A stretch of 64,000 nt of DNA from Salipiger sp. H15 (lineage in GTDB: Bacteria > Pseudomonadota > Alphaproteobacteria > Rhodobacterales > Rhodobacteraceae). Under the pieces are notes generated by a model. It was not told the DNA's origin. It did not search any database and worked only from the letters and a program-made list of their open reading frames with translations. Below are positions 49,490 to 59,679 of the stretch, piece after piece. The position numbers were made by a program, and so were the translations under genes. How positions within the stretch are numbered: the first letter of the stretch is position 1; each line of letters begins with the position of its first letter. The stretch spans positions 1,718,001 to 1,782,000 of the forward strand of contig NZ_CP123384.1 in NCBI RefSeq assembly GCF_040409955.1, given 5' to 3'.

Positions 49490-50587
49490 TCAGGTGTTGA
49501 ACAGGAAGTGCAGGACGTCGCCGTCCTTGACCACGTAGGTCTTGCCCTCGGCGCGCATCTTGCCCGCTTCCTTGGCGCCCTGTTCGCCCTTGTTCGAGAC
49601 GTAGTCGTCATAGGCGATGGTCTCGGCGCGGATGAAGCCGCGCTCGAAGTCGCCGTGGATGACGCCGGCGGCCTGCGGTGCCGCGGTGCCCTGGCGGATG
49701 GTCCAGGCGCGGGCCTCCTTGGGGCCGACGGTGAAGTAGGTCTCGAGGTGCAGCAGCTCGTAGCCGGCACGGATGAGGCGGTCGAGACCGGCCTCCTCGA
49801 GGCCCAGCTCCGACAGGAACATCTCGGCTTCCTCGGCGTCGAGCTGGCTGATCTCCTCCTCGATCTTGGCGGAGATCACCACGTGGCTGTTGCCCTGCGC
49901 GGCGGCCATCTCGGCGACCTGCTGCGACAGCGCGTTGCCGGTGGCGGCCTCTTCCTCGGAGACGTTGCAGACGTAGAGCACGGGCTTGGAGGTCAGGAGC
50001 TGCAGCATCCGCCACTGCTTGGCGTCCTCGGCATCGACCTCGACGAGGCGCGCCGGCTTGCCCTGCTCGAGCATCGCCATGGCGTCCTTCATCAGGCGCT
50101 CCTGCTGGACCGCCTCCTTGTCGCCGCCGCGCACCTTGCGGGTGATGTTCTGCAGGCGCTTTTCCAGCGATTCCATGTCGGCGATGATCAGCTCGGTCTC
50201 GATCGTCTCGGCGTCCGAGACCGGATCGACGCGGCCGTCGACGTGGGTGACGTCGTCATCCTCGAAGCAGCGCAGCACGTGGGCGATGGCGTCGGTCTCG
50301 CGGATGTTGGCGAGGAACTGGTTGCCGAGGCCCTCGCCCTTGGACGCGCCCTTCACCAGGCCCGCGATGTCGACGAAGGTCATCCGGGTGGGGATGATCT
50401 GCTTCGAGCCGGCGATCTCGGCCAGCGTGTCGAGGCGCGGATCGGGCACTGCGACGTCACCGACGTTGGGCTCGATCGTGCAGAAGGGGAAGTTGGCCGC
50501 CTGTGCGGCGGCGGTCTTGGTCAGGGCGTTGAACAGGGTCGATTTGCCCACGTTGGGCAGACCCACGATCCCCATGCGAAATCCCAT
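49490..50587 (-). CDS. ychF: Redox-regulated ATPase YchF (OLA1 family)
   Basis: A 365-residue Obg-related P-loop protein that binds the ribosome and prefers ATP over GTP. It begins MGFRMGIVGLPNVGKSTLFNALT (G1), has DIAGLVKGASKGEGLGNQFL (G3 region) and VLYVCNVSEEE, where the NVSE motif replaces the usual NKxD and explains ATP preference. A coiled-coil insert (about 125-200) and the C-terminal TGS domain (LLHLETYFTVGPKEARAWTIRQG) complete the fold. AAGGAG supports ATG 50587. Confidence 0.96.
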   Translation of the reverse strand: MGFRMGIVGLPNVGKSTLFNALTKTAAAQAANFPFCTIEPNVGDVAVPDPRLDTLAEIAGSKQIIPTRMTFVDIAGLVKGASKGEGLGNQFLANIRETDAIAHVLRCFEDDDVTHVDGRVDPVSDAETIETELIIADMESLEKRLQNITRKVRGGDKEAVQQERLMKDAMAMLEQGKPARLVEVDAEDAKQWRMLQLLTSKPVLYVCNVSEEEAATGNALSQQVAEMAAAQGNSHVVISAKIEEEISQLDAEEAEMFLSELGLEEAGLDRLIRAGYELLHLETYFTVGPKEARAWTIRQGTAAPQAAGVIHGDFERGFIRAETIAYDDYVSNKGEQGAKEAGKMRAEGKTYVVKDGDVLHFLFNT

Positions 50588-50630
50588 GTCGTGCTCCTTG
50601 GCTCGGGCTTGGCGTATGATCGCGCCGCTT

Positions 50631-52016
50631 CTAGTCGCCGTCCGCCGCCCTTGCAAGCGCGAGGCCGGACAGGTGCGGCACCTGGCGGTGCCAGAAGCGC
50701 CAGTAGAGCAGCGCGGCGGCAAGGCCGAGGCCGAGGCTGAGCCCCATCCAGACCCCGCCCGCGCCGTAGCCGAGCGGGAAGCCGAGCACCCAGGCCACCG
50801 GCATGCCGACCAGCCAGTAGGAGACCGCGGCGATCAGCATCGGCACGCGCGTGTCCCTGAGCCCGCGCAGCACGCCGAGCACGATCACCTGGATCGAGTC
50901 GACCAGCTGGAACACCGCCGCCAGCGCCAGGAGCAGCGTGCCGACGCGCAGGATCTCGCCGCGCTGCGGATCCTCGGGCGACAGGAAGAGGTCGAGCAGG
51001 GTCTTCGGCATGCCGAGGAAGAGGATGACGGTGATCACCACCATGCCGAGCGACAGGACCTGCGCCGCCATGGTGCTGCGGGTGAGGAAGTTCAGATCGC
51101 TGCGGCCCATCGCCTGCCCGGCGCGCACCGTGGCGACGTTGGACAGGCCGAGGTGCACCATGAAGATCGCGCCCGAGAGCTGCATGGCGATGCCATGCGC
51201 CGCCAGCGGCACCGCGCCGAGCCAGCCCACCATGACGGCGGTGGCGGCGAAAAGCCCGACCTCGGCGAGGGTGGTCAGGCTGATCGGCCAGCCGAGGTGG
51301 AAGACCTCGCGCAGCATCTCGATGTCGGGGCGCCAGAAATGGGTCCAGAGATGGTGCTCGGGCAGGCGCAGCCTCGCGTAGAGGATGACCCCGGCGAAGG
51401 CGGCGCTGTGGGCGCAGACCGAGGCGATGGCGGCGCCGGTGATGCCGAGCTCGGGCGCGCCCCAGTTGCCGAAGATCAGCGCGTAGTTCGCCAGCCCGTT
51501 GACCACGGCGGCGCTGACGGTGATCCAGAACACCGCCCGGGTGCGCTCGAGCGCGGCGAGGTAGTTCTTGAACACCATGACACCGAGCGCCGGCAGCAGG
51601 CCGCAGCCGGCGATGCGCAGGTAATCCTGCGCATTGGCCGCGACCTCGGGGGTCTGGCCGAGCAGCAGCAGCAGCGGCCGGGCGAACCAGAAGAGCGGCA
51701 GCGCCAGCAGGAAGAAGCCGATCGACAGCCAGAGCGCCATGCGCGCGGCGCGGCGCACGTGCACCTCGTCGCCGCGGGCGGCGAATTGCGCCACCATCGG
51801 CATCACCGCGAAGGCAAAGCCCGAGCCGAAGAGGAAGAGCACCGAAAAGACCGTCATCGACAGGCTGAGCGCGGCGAGCTCGGGCACGCCGTAGCGGCCC
51901 ATCATCACCATGTCGGTCAGCCCGATGGTCAGCTGGGCAAGGTGCCCGCCGATCAGCGGCAGCCCCATCACCAGAACGGCGCGGATATGGGCAGAATATG
52001 GGAGTTCGTGCGTCAT
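50631..52016 (-). CDS. MATE family efflux transporter
   Basis: A 461-residue multidrug and toxin extrusion antiporter with twelve predicted membrane helices in two MatE halves. The first half contains LPLIGGHLAQLTIGLTDMVMMGRYGVPELAALSL, the second LGWPISLTTLAEVGLFAATAVMVGWLGAVPLAAHGIAMQL, both typical of the NorM/DinF group. It exports cationic compounds using Na+ or H+; the real substrate is unknown. It precedes ychF by 43 nt in the same direction. Confidence 0.94.
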   Translation of the reverse strand: MTHELPYSAHIRAVLVMGLPLIGGHLAQLTIGLTDMVMMGRYGVPELAALSLSMTVFSVLFLFGSGFAFAVMPMVAQFAARGDEVHVRRAARMALWLSIGFFLLALPLFWFARPLLLLLGQTPEVAANAQDYLRIAGCGLLPALGVMVFKNYLAALERTRAVFWITVSAAVVNGLANYALIFGNWGAPELGITGAAIASVCAHSAAFAGVILYARLRLPEHHLWTHFWRPDIEMLREVFHLGWPISLTTLAEVGLFAATAVMVGWLGAVPLAAHGIAMQLSGAIFMVHLGLSNVATVRAGQAMGRSDLNFLTRSTMAAQVLSLGMVVITVILFLGMPKTLLDLFLSPEDPQRGEILRVGTLLLALAAVFQLVDSIQVIVLGVLRGLRDTRVPMLIAAVSYWLVGMPVAWVLGFPLGYGAGGVWMGLSLGLGLAAALLYWRFWHRQVPHLSGLALARAADGD

Positions 52017-52053
52017 GATCGGGCTTTAGGAGGCAGGGAGGAGTCGCGCAACC

Positions 52054-52938
52054 TCAGAGTGTGACGCCGAGGAGTTGCACCGCCATGACTGTGACCAATG
52101 CGCCCGCAAGGGTTTCCAGCAGCGCCAGCGCTCGGGCGGTGCCGGGCCCGCCCGCAAGCCGCGCCAGCGCCCCCTCGCGCAGGGTGACCGAGGCGAAGGC
52201 GACCACGAGCGTCACCGTGGCGGTGCCGAGCCCCATGGCGAAGGCGCCGAGGATGCCGGCGGCGCCGATCTCCATGCGCCAGGTGAGCACGAGCAGGAAG
52301 AGCGCGCCGGTGCAGGGGCGCAGGGCGATGGCGCCGACGAGCAGCGCCGCGTCGCGCAGGCCGTGCACCGCCTGCGCCTGCTCGAGGCTCGGGCCGTGGG
52401 CATGGCCGCAGCTTTGGCAGGTGTCCGTGTGCGCGTGGTGGTCCCGCACCGCGAGCAGCCGCCGCGCGCCGCGCAGCAGCAGCCAGAGGCCGATGGCGGC
52501 GATCGCCGCGTGGCTCGCCGGGGCGAACCACTGCTCGGCCGCGAGCGTCATCCGCTCGCGCCCCCAGCCGAGCAGCCAGACGCCGGCGTAGACCAGCAGC
52601 ACCGCGGTGGCTGCCTGCGCGATGCTCGAGACCAGCGCCAGCGCCGAGAGCCGCCCGAGCGCGACGCGCCGCCCGAGCCCGTAGCCGCCGATCAGCAGCT
52701 TGCCGTGGCCCGGTCCCGCCGCGTGGAAGACGCCGTAGCCGAAGCAGACCGCCAGCAGCGCCGCCAGCGCGCCGGGCTCCTTCGCGCGCAGCGCCCGGAG
52801 GCCGCGGGCCATGGCGGTCTGCGCCTCGCGCTGGCCCTCCATGGCAAGCTGCGCAACCTGGCCCGAGCCGCCGAAGCCCCAGAGCCAGACCGCGAGCCCC
52901 AGCACCGCCAGCGCGCCCAGCGTCAGGACGAGGCGCAT
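52054..52938 (-). CDS. NicO/RcnA-type nickel/cobalt transporter
   Basis: A 294-residue membrane protein of the NicO (RcnA/UreH) family with about six or seven helices. The first metal motif is [24 protein letters not shown] (His in HAAGPGHGK); the cytoplasmic His/Cys-rich loop is [20 protein letters not shown]; the second motif is [16 protein letters not shown]. The gene overlaps the DUF1007 gene by 16 nt. The pair is common in proteobacteria and is usually taken to move Ni, Co or Zn; direction (uptake or efflux) is not settled by sequence. Confidence 0.9.
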   Translation of the reverse strand: MRLVLTLGALAVLGLAVWLWGFGGSGQVAQLAMEGQREAQTAMARGLRALRAKEPGALAALLAVCFGYGVFHAAGPGHGKLLIGGYGLGRRVALGRLSALALVSSIAQAATAVLLVYAGVWLLGWGRERMTLAAEQWFAPASHAAIAAIGLWLLLRGARRLLAVRDHHAHTDTCQSCGHAHGPSLEQAQAVHGLRDAALLVGAIALRPCTGALFLLVLTWRMEIGAAGILGAFAMGLGTATVTLVVAFASVTLREGALARLAGGPGTARALALLETLAGALVTVMAVQLLGVTL

Positions 52939-53597
52939 GTCACCTCGATCCGGTCGGCGTAGTCGCGGCCCGGCTCGATCTCGAGGAACTTGTCCTCGGG
53001 GATCCGCGCCAGCTCGGCCTGCAGCTTGCGCGCCGCGGCGTCGAGGTCGGGCCGGTGGCGGATGGCGCGGCAGGGGGCGGGCAGGGTGACCGGCAGGCTC
53101 GCCTCGAAGGCGATGTAGTAGGTCGGGTCATAGGGCTCGATCACCAGCCCCTCGGCGGGGGCGGGGGTCACGCTGCGGCGGTGCACCGAGGTGATGCGCC
53201 CGTCCTCGAGCGCGACCGAGACGAACTCGGGCGCGCCGAGGCCGAGCTGCGCGCCCTCCGAGTACATGTAGAGATCGCCCTCGAACCCCTCGTACCAGTT
53301 GTCGAGGTCGAAACGCTCGAGCGCCGCCTGCTCGGCGGGCGCGAGCACGCCGTCGCCGTCCGCGTCGAGCCCCATGTCCTCGAGGATGAGCAGCGAGAAG
53401 AACTCGTCGTAGCGCCAGGTGACCTCGACCGAGACCACCTGCTGCCCGGCGTCGAGCGCCAGCGCGAGCCCGACATCGGCGAAGACATGCGGATGGGCCG
53501 CCGCCGGGCCCGCCATGACGGCGCCCGAAATCAGGGCGGCGCCGAGCCATTTGCCCGGGGCCCGGCCGCGACGGCACCTGTCACGAGTGAAGGACAT
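52923..53597 (-). CDS. DUF1007 family periplasmic protein (metal transport partner)
   Basis: A 224-residue exported protein. The signal peptide ([19 protein letters not shown]) ends before [15 protein letters not shown], the conserved DUF1007 start with a His pair that could bind metal. An acidic segment [20 protein letters not shown] resembles an EF-hand-like Asp-rich loop. MSFTRD at ATG 53597 is preferred as GGAAAAGG lies just upstream; ATG 53615 lacks a ribosome site. DUF1007 proteins are consistently paired with NicO transporters, as here with a 16-nt overlap. Confidence 0.88.
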   Translation of the reverse strand: MSFTRDRCRRGRAPGKWLGAALISGAVMAGPAAAHPHVFADVGLALALDAGQQVVSVEVTWRYDEFFSLLILEDMGLDADGDGVLAPAEQAALERFDLDNWYEGFEGDLYMYSEGAQLGLGAPEFVSVALEDGRITSVHRRSVTPAPAEGLVIEPYDPTYYIAFEASLPVTLPAPCRAIRHRPDLDAAARKLQAELARIPEDKFLEIEPGRDYADRIEVTCASS

Positions 53598-53663
53598 GCC
53601 TTTTCCGGAGTTCATGTTAGGCTGGCCATATTTGAGACATGATTCCCTTGGGAAATTTTCTTG

Positions 53664-54296
53664 ATGGCAAGTTTGATTGATCTTACGGCGTTTGCGCCAC
53701 AGGCCCGGCGTTTCCTGTCCGAACTCGAGGCGCACAACGACCGTGCGTGGTTCAGCGCCCACAAGCAGCGATACGACACCGAGGTCAAGCGGCCCGCCGA
53801 GCTGATGATCGCGCAGCTCACCCCGGAACTGGAGGTGCTGAGCGGAGAACGGCCGAGACCCAAGCTGTTCCGGCCGCACCGCGACGTGCGCTTCTCCGAC
53901 GACAAGCTGCCGTTCCACACGCATCTGCACGCGATCTGGACGCTGCCGGACGGGCGGGCGTGGTATTTCGCGCTGTCGAGGGACTATGCCACCGCCGGCG
54001 TCGGCATCCTGACCTTCGACGCGCGGCAGATGCTGGCCTGGCAGGCGGCGCTGATGGGCCGCGAGGGCGAGGAGCTCGAACGCATCATCGCGCGCAGCGG
54101 CGCGCGACTCGACCCGGCGCCGGAGCCCGCGACCGGGCCCGCGCAGGGGCCGCGCGCCGAGCTGATGCGCCGTCCGGGCTGCGTGCTCTGGATCGACGGC
54201 ATCTTCGACGACCTGACCCCCGACCCGGTGGCGACCTTGCTGCAATGCTACGCCCGGCTGCAGCCGCTGCAGGACTGGCTCGGCAAGCGGCTCTGA
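53664..54296 (+). CDS. DUF2461 family (TIGR02453) protein
   Basis: A 210-residue DUF2461 protein of unknown function. The start [39 protein letters not shown] and the motif [26 protein letters not shown] are the family hallmarks (R-x-x-R-D-x-R-F and PY/HTH regions). It lies divergent from the DUF1007 gene and convergent with ppk2, 4 nt away. ATG 53664 follows GGGAAA. Confidence 0.9.
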   Translation: MASLIDLTAFAPQARRFLSELEAHNDRAWFSAHKQRYDTEVKRPAELMIAQLTPELEVLSGERPRPKLFRPHRDVRFSDDKLPFHTHLHAIWTLPDGRAWYFALSRDYATAGVGILTFDARQMLAWQAALMGREGEELERIIARSGARLDPAPEPATGPAQGPRAELMRRPGCVLWIDGIFDDLTPDPVATLLQCYARLQPLQDWLGKRL

Positions 54297-54300
54297 GCGC

Positions 54301-55290
54301 TCAGCCCGCGCCGTCGGGCGCCGGGCCCTCCGCCGGGGCGGCCGGGGTGATCGCCAGCGCCGCGCCGAAGATGTGCTCCGAGCGGTGGATGACATGGCCC
54401 GCGCCACCGACGATCAGCGGATCGGGCAGGGTGGCGATGCGGTGGTCCTTGCCCGGGTAGTCGAGCGTCGAAAGGAAATGCCGCATGCAGTTGAGCCGGG
54501 CGCGCTTCTTGTCGTCGGATTTCACCACGGTCCAGGGCGCGTCGGCGGTGTCGGTGTAGAAGAACATCGCCTCCTTGGCCTCGGTGTACTCGTCCCACTT
54601 GCCGAGGCTGGCCTTGTCGATGGGCGAGAGCTTCCACTGTTTCAGCGGGTCGGTCTCGCGGCTCTTGAAGCGGATCCTCTGCTCGTCGCGGGTGACCGAG
54701 AACCAGTACTTGTAGAGCCTGATCCCCGAGCGCACGAGCATCCGCTCGAGCTCGGGCGTCTGGCGCATGAACTCGAGGTATTCGCCCGGCTCGCAGAAGC
54801 CCATCACCCGCTCGACCCCGGCGCGGTTGTACCAGGACCGGTCGTAGAGCACGATCTCGCCGGCGGTGGGCAGGTGCTCGATGTAGCGCTGGAAGTACCA
54901 TTGCCCGCGCTCGACGTCGCTCGGCTTGTTGAGCGCGACCACCCGCGCGCCGCGCGGGTTGAGATGCTCGGTGAAGCGCTTGATCGTGCCGCCCTTGCCC
55001 GCCGCGTCGCGCCCCTCGAAGAGCAGCACGACCTTCTGACCGGTGTCCTGCGCCCAGATCTGCACCTTCAGCAGCTCGGCCTGCAGCCGGGCCTTCTGGC
55101 GCTCGTAGGTGCCGCGCGCCATCTTCTGGGTGTAGGGATACTCGCCGGTCTCGAAGGCGCGGCGGATCTCGTCGGGCGTGGGGACGCGCCGGCGCAGGGC
55201 AGGGGCGGCCGGGGGTGTCGCGGCACCGGCCTCGGGCCCGGTCGGGGCGGCGAGGGGTTCGGGATCGGGCGCTTTCGGCATCTCGGTCAT
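54301..55290 (-). CDS. ppk2: Polyphosphate kinase 2 family protein
   Basis: A 329-residue class I PPK2, which moves phosphate between polyphosphate and ADP or GDP. The Walker A is [28 protein letters not shown], the lid and Walker B region [17 protein letters not shown], and the C-terminal [26 protein letters not shown] is diagnostic. The first 50 residues are Pro/Ala-rich and probably disordered. ATG 55290 is preferred because GGGAGCC precedes it. Nucleotide preference cannot be read reliably from sequence. Confidence 0.93.
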   Translation of the reverse strand: MTEMPKAPDPEPLAAPTGPEAGAATPPAAPALRRRVPTPDEIRRAFETGEYPYTQKMARGTYERQKARLQAELLKVQIWAQDTGQKVVLLFEGRDAAGKGGTIKRFTEHLNPRGARVVALNKPSDVERGQWYFQRYIEHLPTAGEIVLYDRSWYNRAGVERVMGFCEPGEYLEFMRQTPELERMLVRSGIRLYKYWFSVTRDEQRIRFKSRETDPLKQWKLSPIDKASLGKWDEYTEAKEAMFFYTDTADAPWTVVKSDDKKRARLNCMRHFLSTLDYPGKDHRIATLPDPLIVGGAGHVIHRSEHIFGAALAITPAAPAEGPAPDGAG

Positions 55291-55377
55291 GGCGGCTCCC
55301 TTCGGGCGCGTGAGCGGCGCAGCATGGGCTTCCAGCCTGCGCCCCGGCCCGGGGCCTGTCAAACCCCGCCGCGCCGC

Positions 55378-56265
55378 TCAGCCCCCGAGTTCGCTGCGCC
55401 AGTCGTGCCGCGGCGAAAACCCGAGCAGGGCGCGCGCCTTCGCGTTGCTGTAGAAGGCCTGCCGCGGCTGCATCGGCGATTTCACCGGCACGCCGTCGTA
55501 GAAGCGCGCGCGGATCGTCTCGTTGTCCTGCGGCACCGCAAGGTCGTCGTTGGCGACGTTGAAGAGCTGGAAGCCCAGCCCGTCGGTGGCAAGGCAGCGC
55601 TCCACCACCTGCGCGAGATCGCGCACGTCGATGTAGCCGAAGATGTTGCGCAGTCGCGGCGCCGGGTCCCCGGCATAGGGCGGGAAGTCGCGGTGGTAGT
55701 CCTCGACCTCGCAGACGTTGGAGATGCGCAGCCCGTAGATGTCCTGCCCGCTGCGCCGCTGGATGCCGCGCGCGGTCACCTCGCCCGCCACCTTCGAGAG
55801 GGCGTAGGCGTCCTCGGGAACCACCGGGTGCTCCTCGTCGATCGGCAGGTACTCGGGGCGCCGCTCGCCCTGCGCGAAGCAGATGCCGTAGGCGGTTTCC
55901 GAGCTGGCGAAGACCACCTTCGGCACGCCGAGCTTCGCCGCCGCCTCGAGAATGTTGTAGGTCGAGAGCGTGTTGACCCGGTAGGTCTCGCAATCGGGCC
56001 GGATGAGGATGCGGGCCAGCGCGCCGAAATGCACCACCGCGTCGAAGCGCTGCGGCCCGGCGGTGTCGAGCTCGTCGAAGCCCGCCAGCGAGGTCATCGC
56101 GCCCCAGACCTGCCCGGGATCGGTGAGGTCGGTGACGAGGTCGTGCACGCCCGGATGGCCGAGCGGCACGAGGTCGGCGTTCAGGATGCGGTGCCCCGCC
56201 TCCGCGAGGTGCCGCACCACGTGCCGCCCCGCCTTGCCGCTGCCGCCGGTGAACAGAATGCGCAT
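55378..56265 (-). CDS. NAD-dependent epimerase/dehydratase
   Basis: A 295-residue extended SDR. The Rossmann motif is [22 protein letters not shown]; the active-site Tyr and Lys are in [11 protein letters not shown], with the Ser of [10 protein letters not shown]. It resembles the uronate dehydrogenase and UDP-sugar epimerase side of the family; without a sugar-nucleotide cluster nearby I would not choose. GGAGGACGAC supports ATG 56265. It precedes ppk2 by 87 nt in the same direction. Confidence 0.88.
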   Translation of the reverse strand: MRILFTGGSGKAGRHVVRHLAEAGHRILNADLVPLGHPGVHDLVTDLTDPGQVWGAMTSLAGFDELDTAGPQRFDAVVHFGALARILIRPDCETYRVNTLSTYNILEAAAKLGVPKVVFASSETAYGICFAQGERRPEYLPIDEEHPVVPEDAYALSKVAGEVTARGIQRRSGQDIYGLRISNVCEVEDYHRDFPPYAGDPAPRLRNIFGYIDVRDLAQVVERCLATDGLGFQLFNVANDDLAVPQDNETIRARFYDGVPVKSPMQPRQAFYSNAKARALLGFSPRHDWRSELGG

Positions 56266-56475
56266 GTCGTCCTCCCTTTCCGCCCGGGTCTCTCTCCGGG
56301 GCCTCTCTCCGCGGGCCCCGCTCCCCGGGCACAGCATCCGGGCCAAAGCCGGGAAGGTCCAGAGGGGCCATTGATTTTCCCTTACGTATCCGGCACAGGT
56401 TTCGCGACATTCCGGGCGGCCCCGCGCCACCCGCCAGAGACCCGCCAGACCGCGCCTGCCAAGGGAAGGACCGCC

Positions 56476-57267
56476 ATGACCCGCATCGACGCCAAGTTCG
56501 CCGCTCTCAAGGCCGAGGGGAAGAAGGGATTCGTCGCCTACGTGATGGCCGGGGATCCCGACTATGACCGCTCGCTCGAGCTGGTGCGCGGCCTGCCGGG
56601 CGCGGGTGTCGACGTGATCGAGCTGGGCCTGCCTTTCACCGACCCGATGGCCGATGGCGAGACCATCCAGCTCGCCGGCCAGCGCGCGCTCGAGGCGGGC
56701 ATGACGCTGAACCGCACGCTGCAGATGGTGCGCGACTTCCGCACCGGCGATGACACCACGCCGATCGTGCTCATGGGCTACTACAACCCGATCTACAGCC
56801 ACGGCGTCGACGCCTTCCTCGTCGAGGCGCGCGAGGCCGGCATCGACGGGCTGATCATCGTCGACCTGCCGCCGGAAGAGGACGAGGAACTCTGCATCCC
56901 GGCGCAGAAGGCGGGCCTGAACTTCATCCGCCTCGCCACGCCGACCACCGACGCCAAGCGCCTGCCGAAGGTGCTGCAGAACACCTCGGGCTTCGTCTAC
57001 TACGTCTCGATCACCGGCATCACCGGCGCCGCCGCGGCGCAGGCGACCGACGTCGGCCCCGAGGTCGCGCGGATCAAGGCCGGCACCGACCTGCCGGTCA
57101 TCGTCGGCTTCGGCATCCGCACGCCCGAGGCCGCCGAGAGCATCGCCTCCGTCGCCGATGGCTGCGTCGTCGGCTCTGCCATCGTCGGCGCCATGGCCGA
57201 GGGCAAGCCGGTCTCCGAGGTGCTGGCCTTCGTGGAATCCCTCGCGGGGGGCGCCCACCGCGCCTGA
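56476..57267 (+). CDS. trpA: Tryptophan synthase alpha subunit
   Basis: Splits indole-3-glycerol phosphate into indole and glyceraldehyde 3-phosphate. The 263 residues form a TIM barrel with the catalytic Glu49 and Asp60 in [17 protein letters not shown], the loop [13 protein letters not shown] and the phosphate site [23 protein letters not shown] lies upstream of ATG 56476. It is not next to trpB or trpF, so in this genome the alpha gene is apparently split from the rest of the pathway. Confidence 0.96.
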   Translation: MTRIDAKFAALKAEGKKGFVAYVMAGDPDYDRSLELVRGLPGAGVDVIELGLPFTDPMADGETIQLAGQRALEAGMTLNRTLQMVRDFRTGDDTTPIVLMGYYNPIYSHGVDAFLVEAREAGIDGLIIVDLPPEEDEELCIPAQKAGLNFIRLATPTTDAKRLPKVLQNTSGFVYYVSITGITGAAAAQATDVGPEVARIKAGTDLPVIVGFGIRTPEAAESIASVADGCVVGSAIVGAMAEGKPVSEVLAFVESLAGGAHRA

Positions 57268-57291
57268 ACGCCGCCCGACCCCGATCCCGGG

Positions 57292-57323
57292 AAAGCCGCG
57301 CCGCCCGCCGAGCGCGGCTTTTT
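57292..57323 (+). terminator. Rho-independent terminator of trpA
   Basis: AAAGCCGCGC (57292-57301) and GCGCGGCTTT (57312-57321) form a 10-bp stem with a 10-nt loop and five T residues. It begins 25 nt after the stop. Confidence 0.88.
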
Positions 57324-57359
57324 CATGCCCGTCCCGTCAATCCGCCTCCGCCCGGCGCC

Positions 57360-57410
57360 CCCCCTTCTTCTCTTTCCAAATACCCCCGGGAGCGCGAGGG
57401 GCAGCGCCCC
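57360..57410 (-). repeat. Dispersed intergenic repeat, copy G, with an extra hairpin head downstream
   Basis: On the minus strand: GAGGGGCGCTGCCCCTC, CGCG, CTCCCGGGGGTATTTGG and AAAGAGAAGAAG, nearly identical to copy F but inverted. A second isolated head (GAGGGGCGCTGCCCCTC) lies at about 57440-57457. Confidence 0.78.
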
Positions 57411-57498
57411 TCGCCTTGACCTTTGCCGCGCCTCCGGAGCGAGGGGCAGCGCCCCTCGCTCCACCCCCTGGACAGGCGCGTTACCGCCACCACCTGCA

Positions 57499-57541
57499 TT
57501 GACTCTGCCCGGCGCAACCTTCATCCTCATTTGGTATACCA
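57499..57541 (+). promoter_or_regulatory. Promoter and palindromic operator of the L-threonate operon
   Basis: TTGACT (57499-57504) and CATCCT (57522-57527) at 17-bp spacing form a -35/-10 pair. TGGTATACCA (57532-57541), a perfect palindrome of the type bound by GntR-family (FCD) regulators, sits where transcription would start, 18 nt before the TTG start of ltnD. This suggests repression lifted by a pathway intermediate. Confidence 0.6.
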
Positions 57542-57559
57542 TTTTGCGGGAGGAGCGCT

Positions 57560-58453
57560 TTGGCAGAGATCACGGTGATCGGGCTCGGCTCGATGGGCAT
57601 GGGCATGGCGCAGTCGCTGCTGCGCGCCGGCCATGTCGTGCACGGGCTGGATATTTCGACCGAGCGCATGGAGGCCTTCCGGGCCGAGGGCGGCGCCGCG
57701 GGCGGCCTTGCCGAGGCGCTGGGCGCCAGCGCGATCCTCGTCTGCGTGGTGCTGAACGCGGCGCAGACGCGCGAGGTGCTCTTCGGCGAGAGCGGCGCGG
57801 CGGCGCACCTGCCGGAGGGCGCGGCGATCATCTCCTGCGCCACCATCGCCCCGAGCCAGGCGCGCGAGTTTGCCGACATGGCCTCGTCGCAGGGTCTGCG
57901 CTACCTCGATGCGCCGATCTCCGGCGGGGCGGTCAAGGCGGCTCAGGGCCAGCTCTCGATCATGGCCTCGGGCACGCCCGAGGCCTTCGCGGCGGCGGCA
58001 CCGGCGCTCGACGCCATGGCCGCCACCGTGCACCGGCTCGGCGACGAAGCCGGGGCAGGGAGCGCGATGAAGGCGGTGAACCAGCTGCTCGCTGGCGTGC
58101 ACATCGCCGCCATGGGCGAGGCGATGGCGCTCGGCATCAGCCAGGGGCTCGACCCCGCGCGCATCGTCGAGGTGATCTCGGCCTCGGCAGGGACCAGCTG
58201 GATGTTCGAGAACCGCGGCCCGCACGTGGTCGACGGCGACTACACGCCGCGCTCGGCGGTCAACATCTGGCCCAAGGACCTCGGCATCGTCGGCGGCATC
58301 GCCGGTGAGGCGGAGCTGCCCGTGCCGATGACCGAGGCCGCGCTGGCGCAGTTCAAGTCCGCCGCCGAGGCGGGTGACGGGCTCATCGACGACGCGGCGG
58401 TGATCAAGGTCTACGCCCGCGCCGCGGGGCTGAAGCTGCCGGGAGACGCGTAA
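57560..58453 (+). CDS. ltnD: L-threonate dehydrogenase
   Basis: A 297-residue beta-hydroxyacid dehydrogenase that oxidises L-threonate at C2 to 2-oxo-tetronate with NAD+. The Rossmann motif is ITVIGLGSMGMGMAQSLLRAGH, the substrate motif DAPISGGAVKAAQGQL, and the catalytic Lys is in MKAVNQLLAGVHIAAMGEAMAL. The TTG start at 57560 is well supported by GGGAGGAG and there is no closer ATG. Assignment to LtnD rests on the operon partners; D-erythronate dehydrogenase is the alternative family function, but DenD is an extended SDR and does not look like this. Confidence 0.9.
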   Translation: MAEITVIGLGSMGMGMAQSLLRAGHVVHGLDISTERMEAFRAEGGAAGGLAEALGASAILVCVVLNAAQTREVLFGESGAAAHLPEGAAIISCATIAPSQAREFADMASSQGLRYLDAPISGGAVKAAQGQLSIMASGTPEAFAAAAPALDAMAATVHRLGDEAGAGSAMKAVNQLLAGVHIAAMGEAMALGISQGLDPARIVEVISASAGTSWMFENRGPHVVDGDYTPRSAVNIWPKDLGIVGGIAGEAELPVPMTEAALAQFKSAAEAGDGLIDDAAVIKVYARAAGLKLPGDA

Positions 58454-59679
58454 TGCTGCTGGGCTGTATCGGCGACGATTTCACCGGCTCGAGCGATCTC
58501 GGCAACACGCTGGTCAAGCAGGGCATGCGCACCGTTCAGTACGTCGGCGTGCCGAAGGGCGATGCCGCGCCCGAGGTCGAGGCCGGGGTGGTGGCGCTGA
58601 AATCGCGCTCCATTCCCGCCGCCGAGGCGGTCAGGCTCTCACTCGAGGCACTCGAGTGGCTGAAGGCGCAGGGCTGCGAGCAGTTCCTCTTCAAGTACTG
58701 CTCGACCTTCGATTCAACCGCCGAGGGCAACATCGGCCCGGTGGCCGAGGCGCTGGCCGATGCTCTGGGGACGCAAAGCGTGATCTTCTGCCCGGCCTTC
58801 CCGGCGACGGGGCGGACGATCTACCAGGGCCATCTCTTCGTGCAGGACCACCTGCTGTCGGAGAGCGGCATGGAGAACCACCCGCTGACCCCGATGACCG
58901 ACCCCGACCTGCGGCGCGTGCTCGCCGCGCAGGTCACGCGCGGCGTCGGCCACGTGCCCGCGAGCACCGTCTGGCAGGGGCCCGAGGCGATCCGCGCCCG
59001 GCTGGCGTCCGAGGCGGAGGCGGGCCGCGGCTTCGTCATCGCCGACGCGATCCGCGACGAGGACCTGCTGACCTGGGGCAAGGCGCTCAAGGGAACGAAG
59101 CTGCTCACCGGCGGCTCGGGCATCGCGCTCGGCCTGCCGGGCAACTTCACGCTGTCGGGCAAGGCGGGGGCATGGACCGGGCAGGGCGGGCAGGTGGTCG
59201 CGCTCTCGGGCTCCTGCTCGAACGCCACCCGCGCGCAGGTCGCCGCCCACGCGGGGCCGAAGCGCGAGGTCACCGCAGAGGAGGCGCTTTGCGGGCTCTC
59301 CGCCGAGACGCTCGCCGACTGGGCGCTGGGTCAGGACGGGCTGCCGCTGGTCTATTCCTCGGCCGAGCCCGCCACGGTGGCCGCCGCGCAGAAGGCCCAT
59401 GGCCGCGAGAAGGTCGCCGCGGCGCTCGAGGGGCTCTTTGCCAAGACCGCCGCGGCGCTGGCGGCCAAGGGCGTCAGGCGGATCATCAGCGCCGGGGGCG
59501 AGACCTCGGGCGCGGTGGTCGAGGCGCTGGCCCCCGAGGCGCTGGAGATCGGCCCCGAGATCGACCCCGGCGTGCCGGTGATGCGCGCGGGCGATATGGT
59601 GCTGGCGCTGAAATCCGGCAATTTCGGCGCGGTGGACTTCTTTGCCAAGGCGGCGCGGGTCATGGAGCAGGGCGCATGA
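58453..59679 (+). CDS. otnK: 3-oxo-tetronate 4-kinase (DUF1537 family)
   Basis: A 408-residue four-carbon acid sugar kinase that phosphorylates 3-oxo-tetronate at O4. The N-domain begins LLGCIGDDFTGSSDLGNTLVKQGM (DDFTG motif); FKYCSTFDSTAEGNIGPV and FCPAFPATGRTIYQGHLFV bind the sugar acid; the C-domain nucleotide site includes ALSGSCSNATRAQV and IISAGGETSGAVVEAL. The start overlaps the ltnD stop by one base (TAATG), so the two are translated together. Confidence 0.95.
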   Translation: MLLGCIGDDFTGSSDLGNTLVKQGMRTVQYVGVPKGDAAPEVEAGVVALKSRSIPAAEAVRLSLEALEWLKAQGCEQFLFKYCSTFDSTAEGNIGPVAEALADALGTQSVIFCPAFPATGRTIYQGHLFVQDHLLSESGMENHPLTPMTDPDLRRVLAAQVTRGVGHVPASTVWQGPEAIRARLASEAEAGRGFVIADAIRDEDLLTWGKALKGTKLLTGGSGIALGLPGNFTLSGKAGAWTGQGGQVVALSGSCSNATRAQVAAHAGPKREVTAEEALCGLSAETLADWALGQDGLPLVYSSAEPATVAAAQKAHGREKVAAALEGLFAKTAAALAAKGVRRIISAGGETSGAVVEALAPEALEIGPEIDPGVPVMRAGDMVLALKSGNFGAVDFFAKAARVMEQGA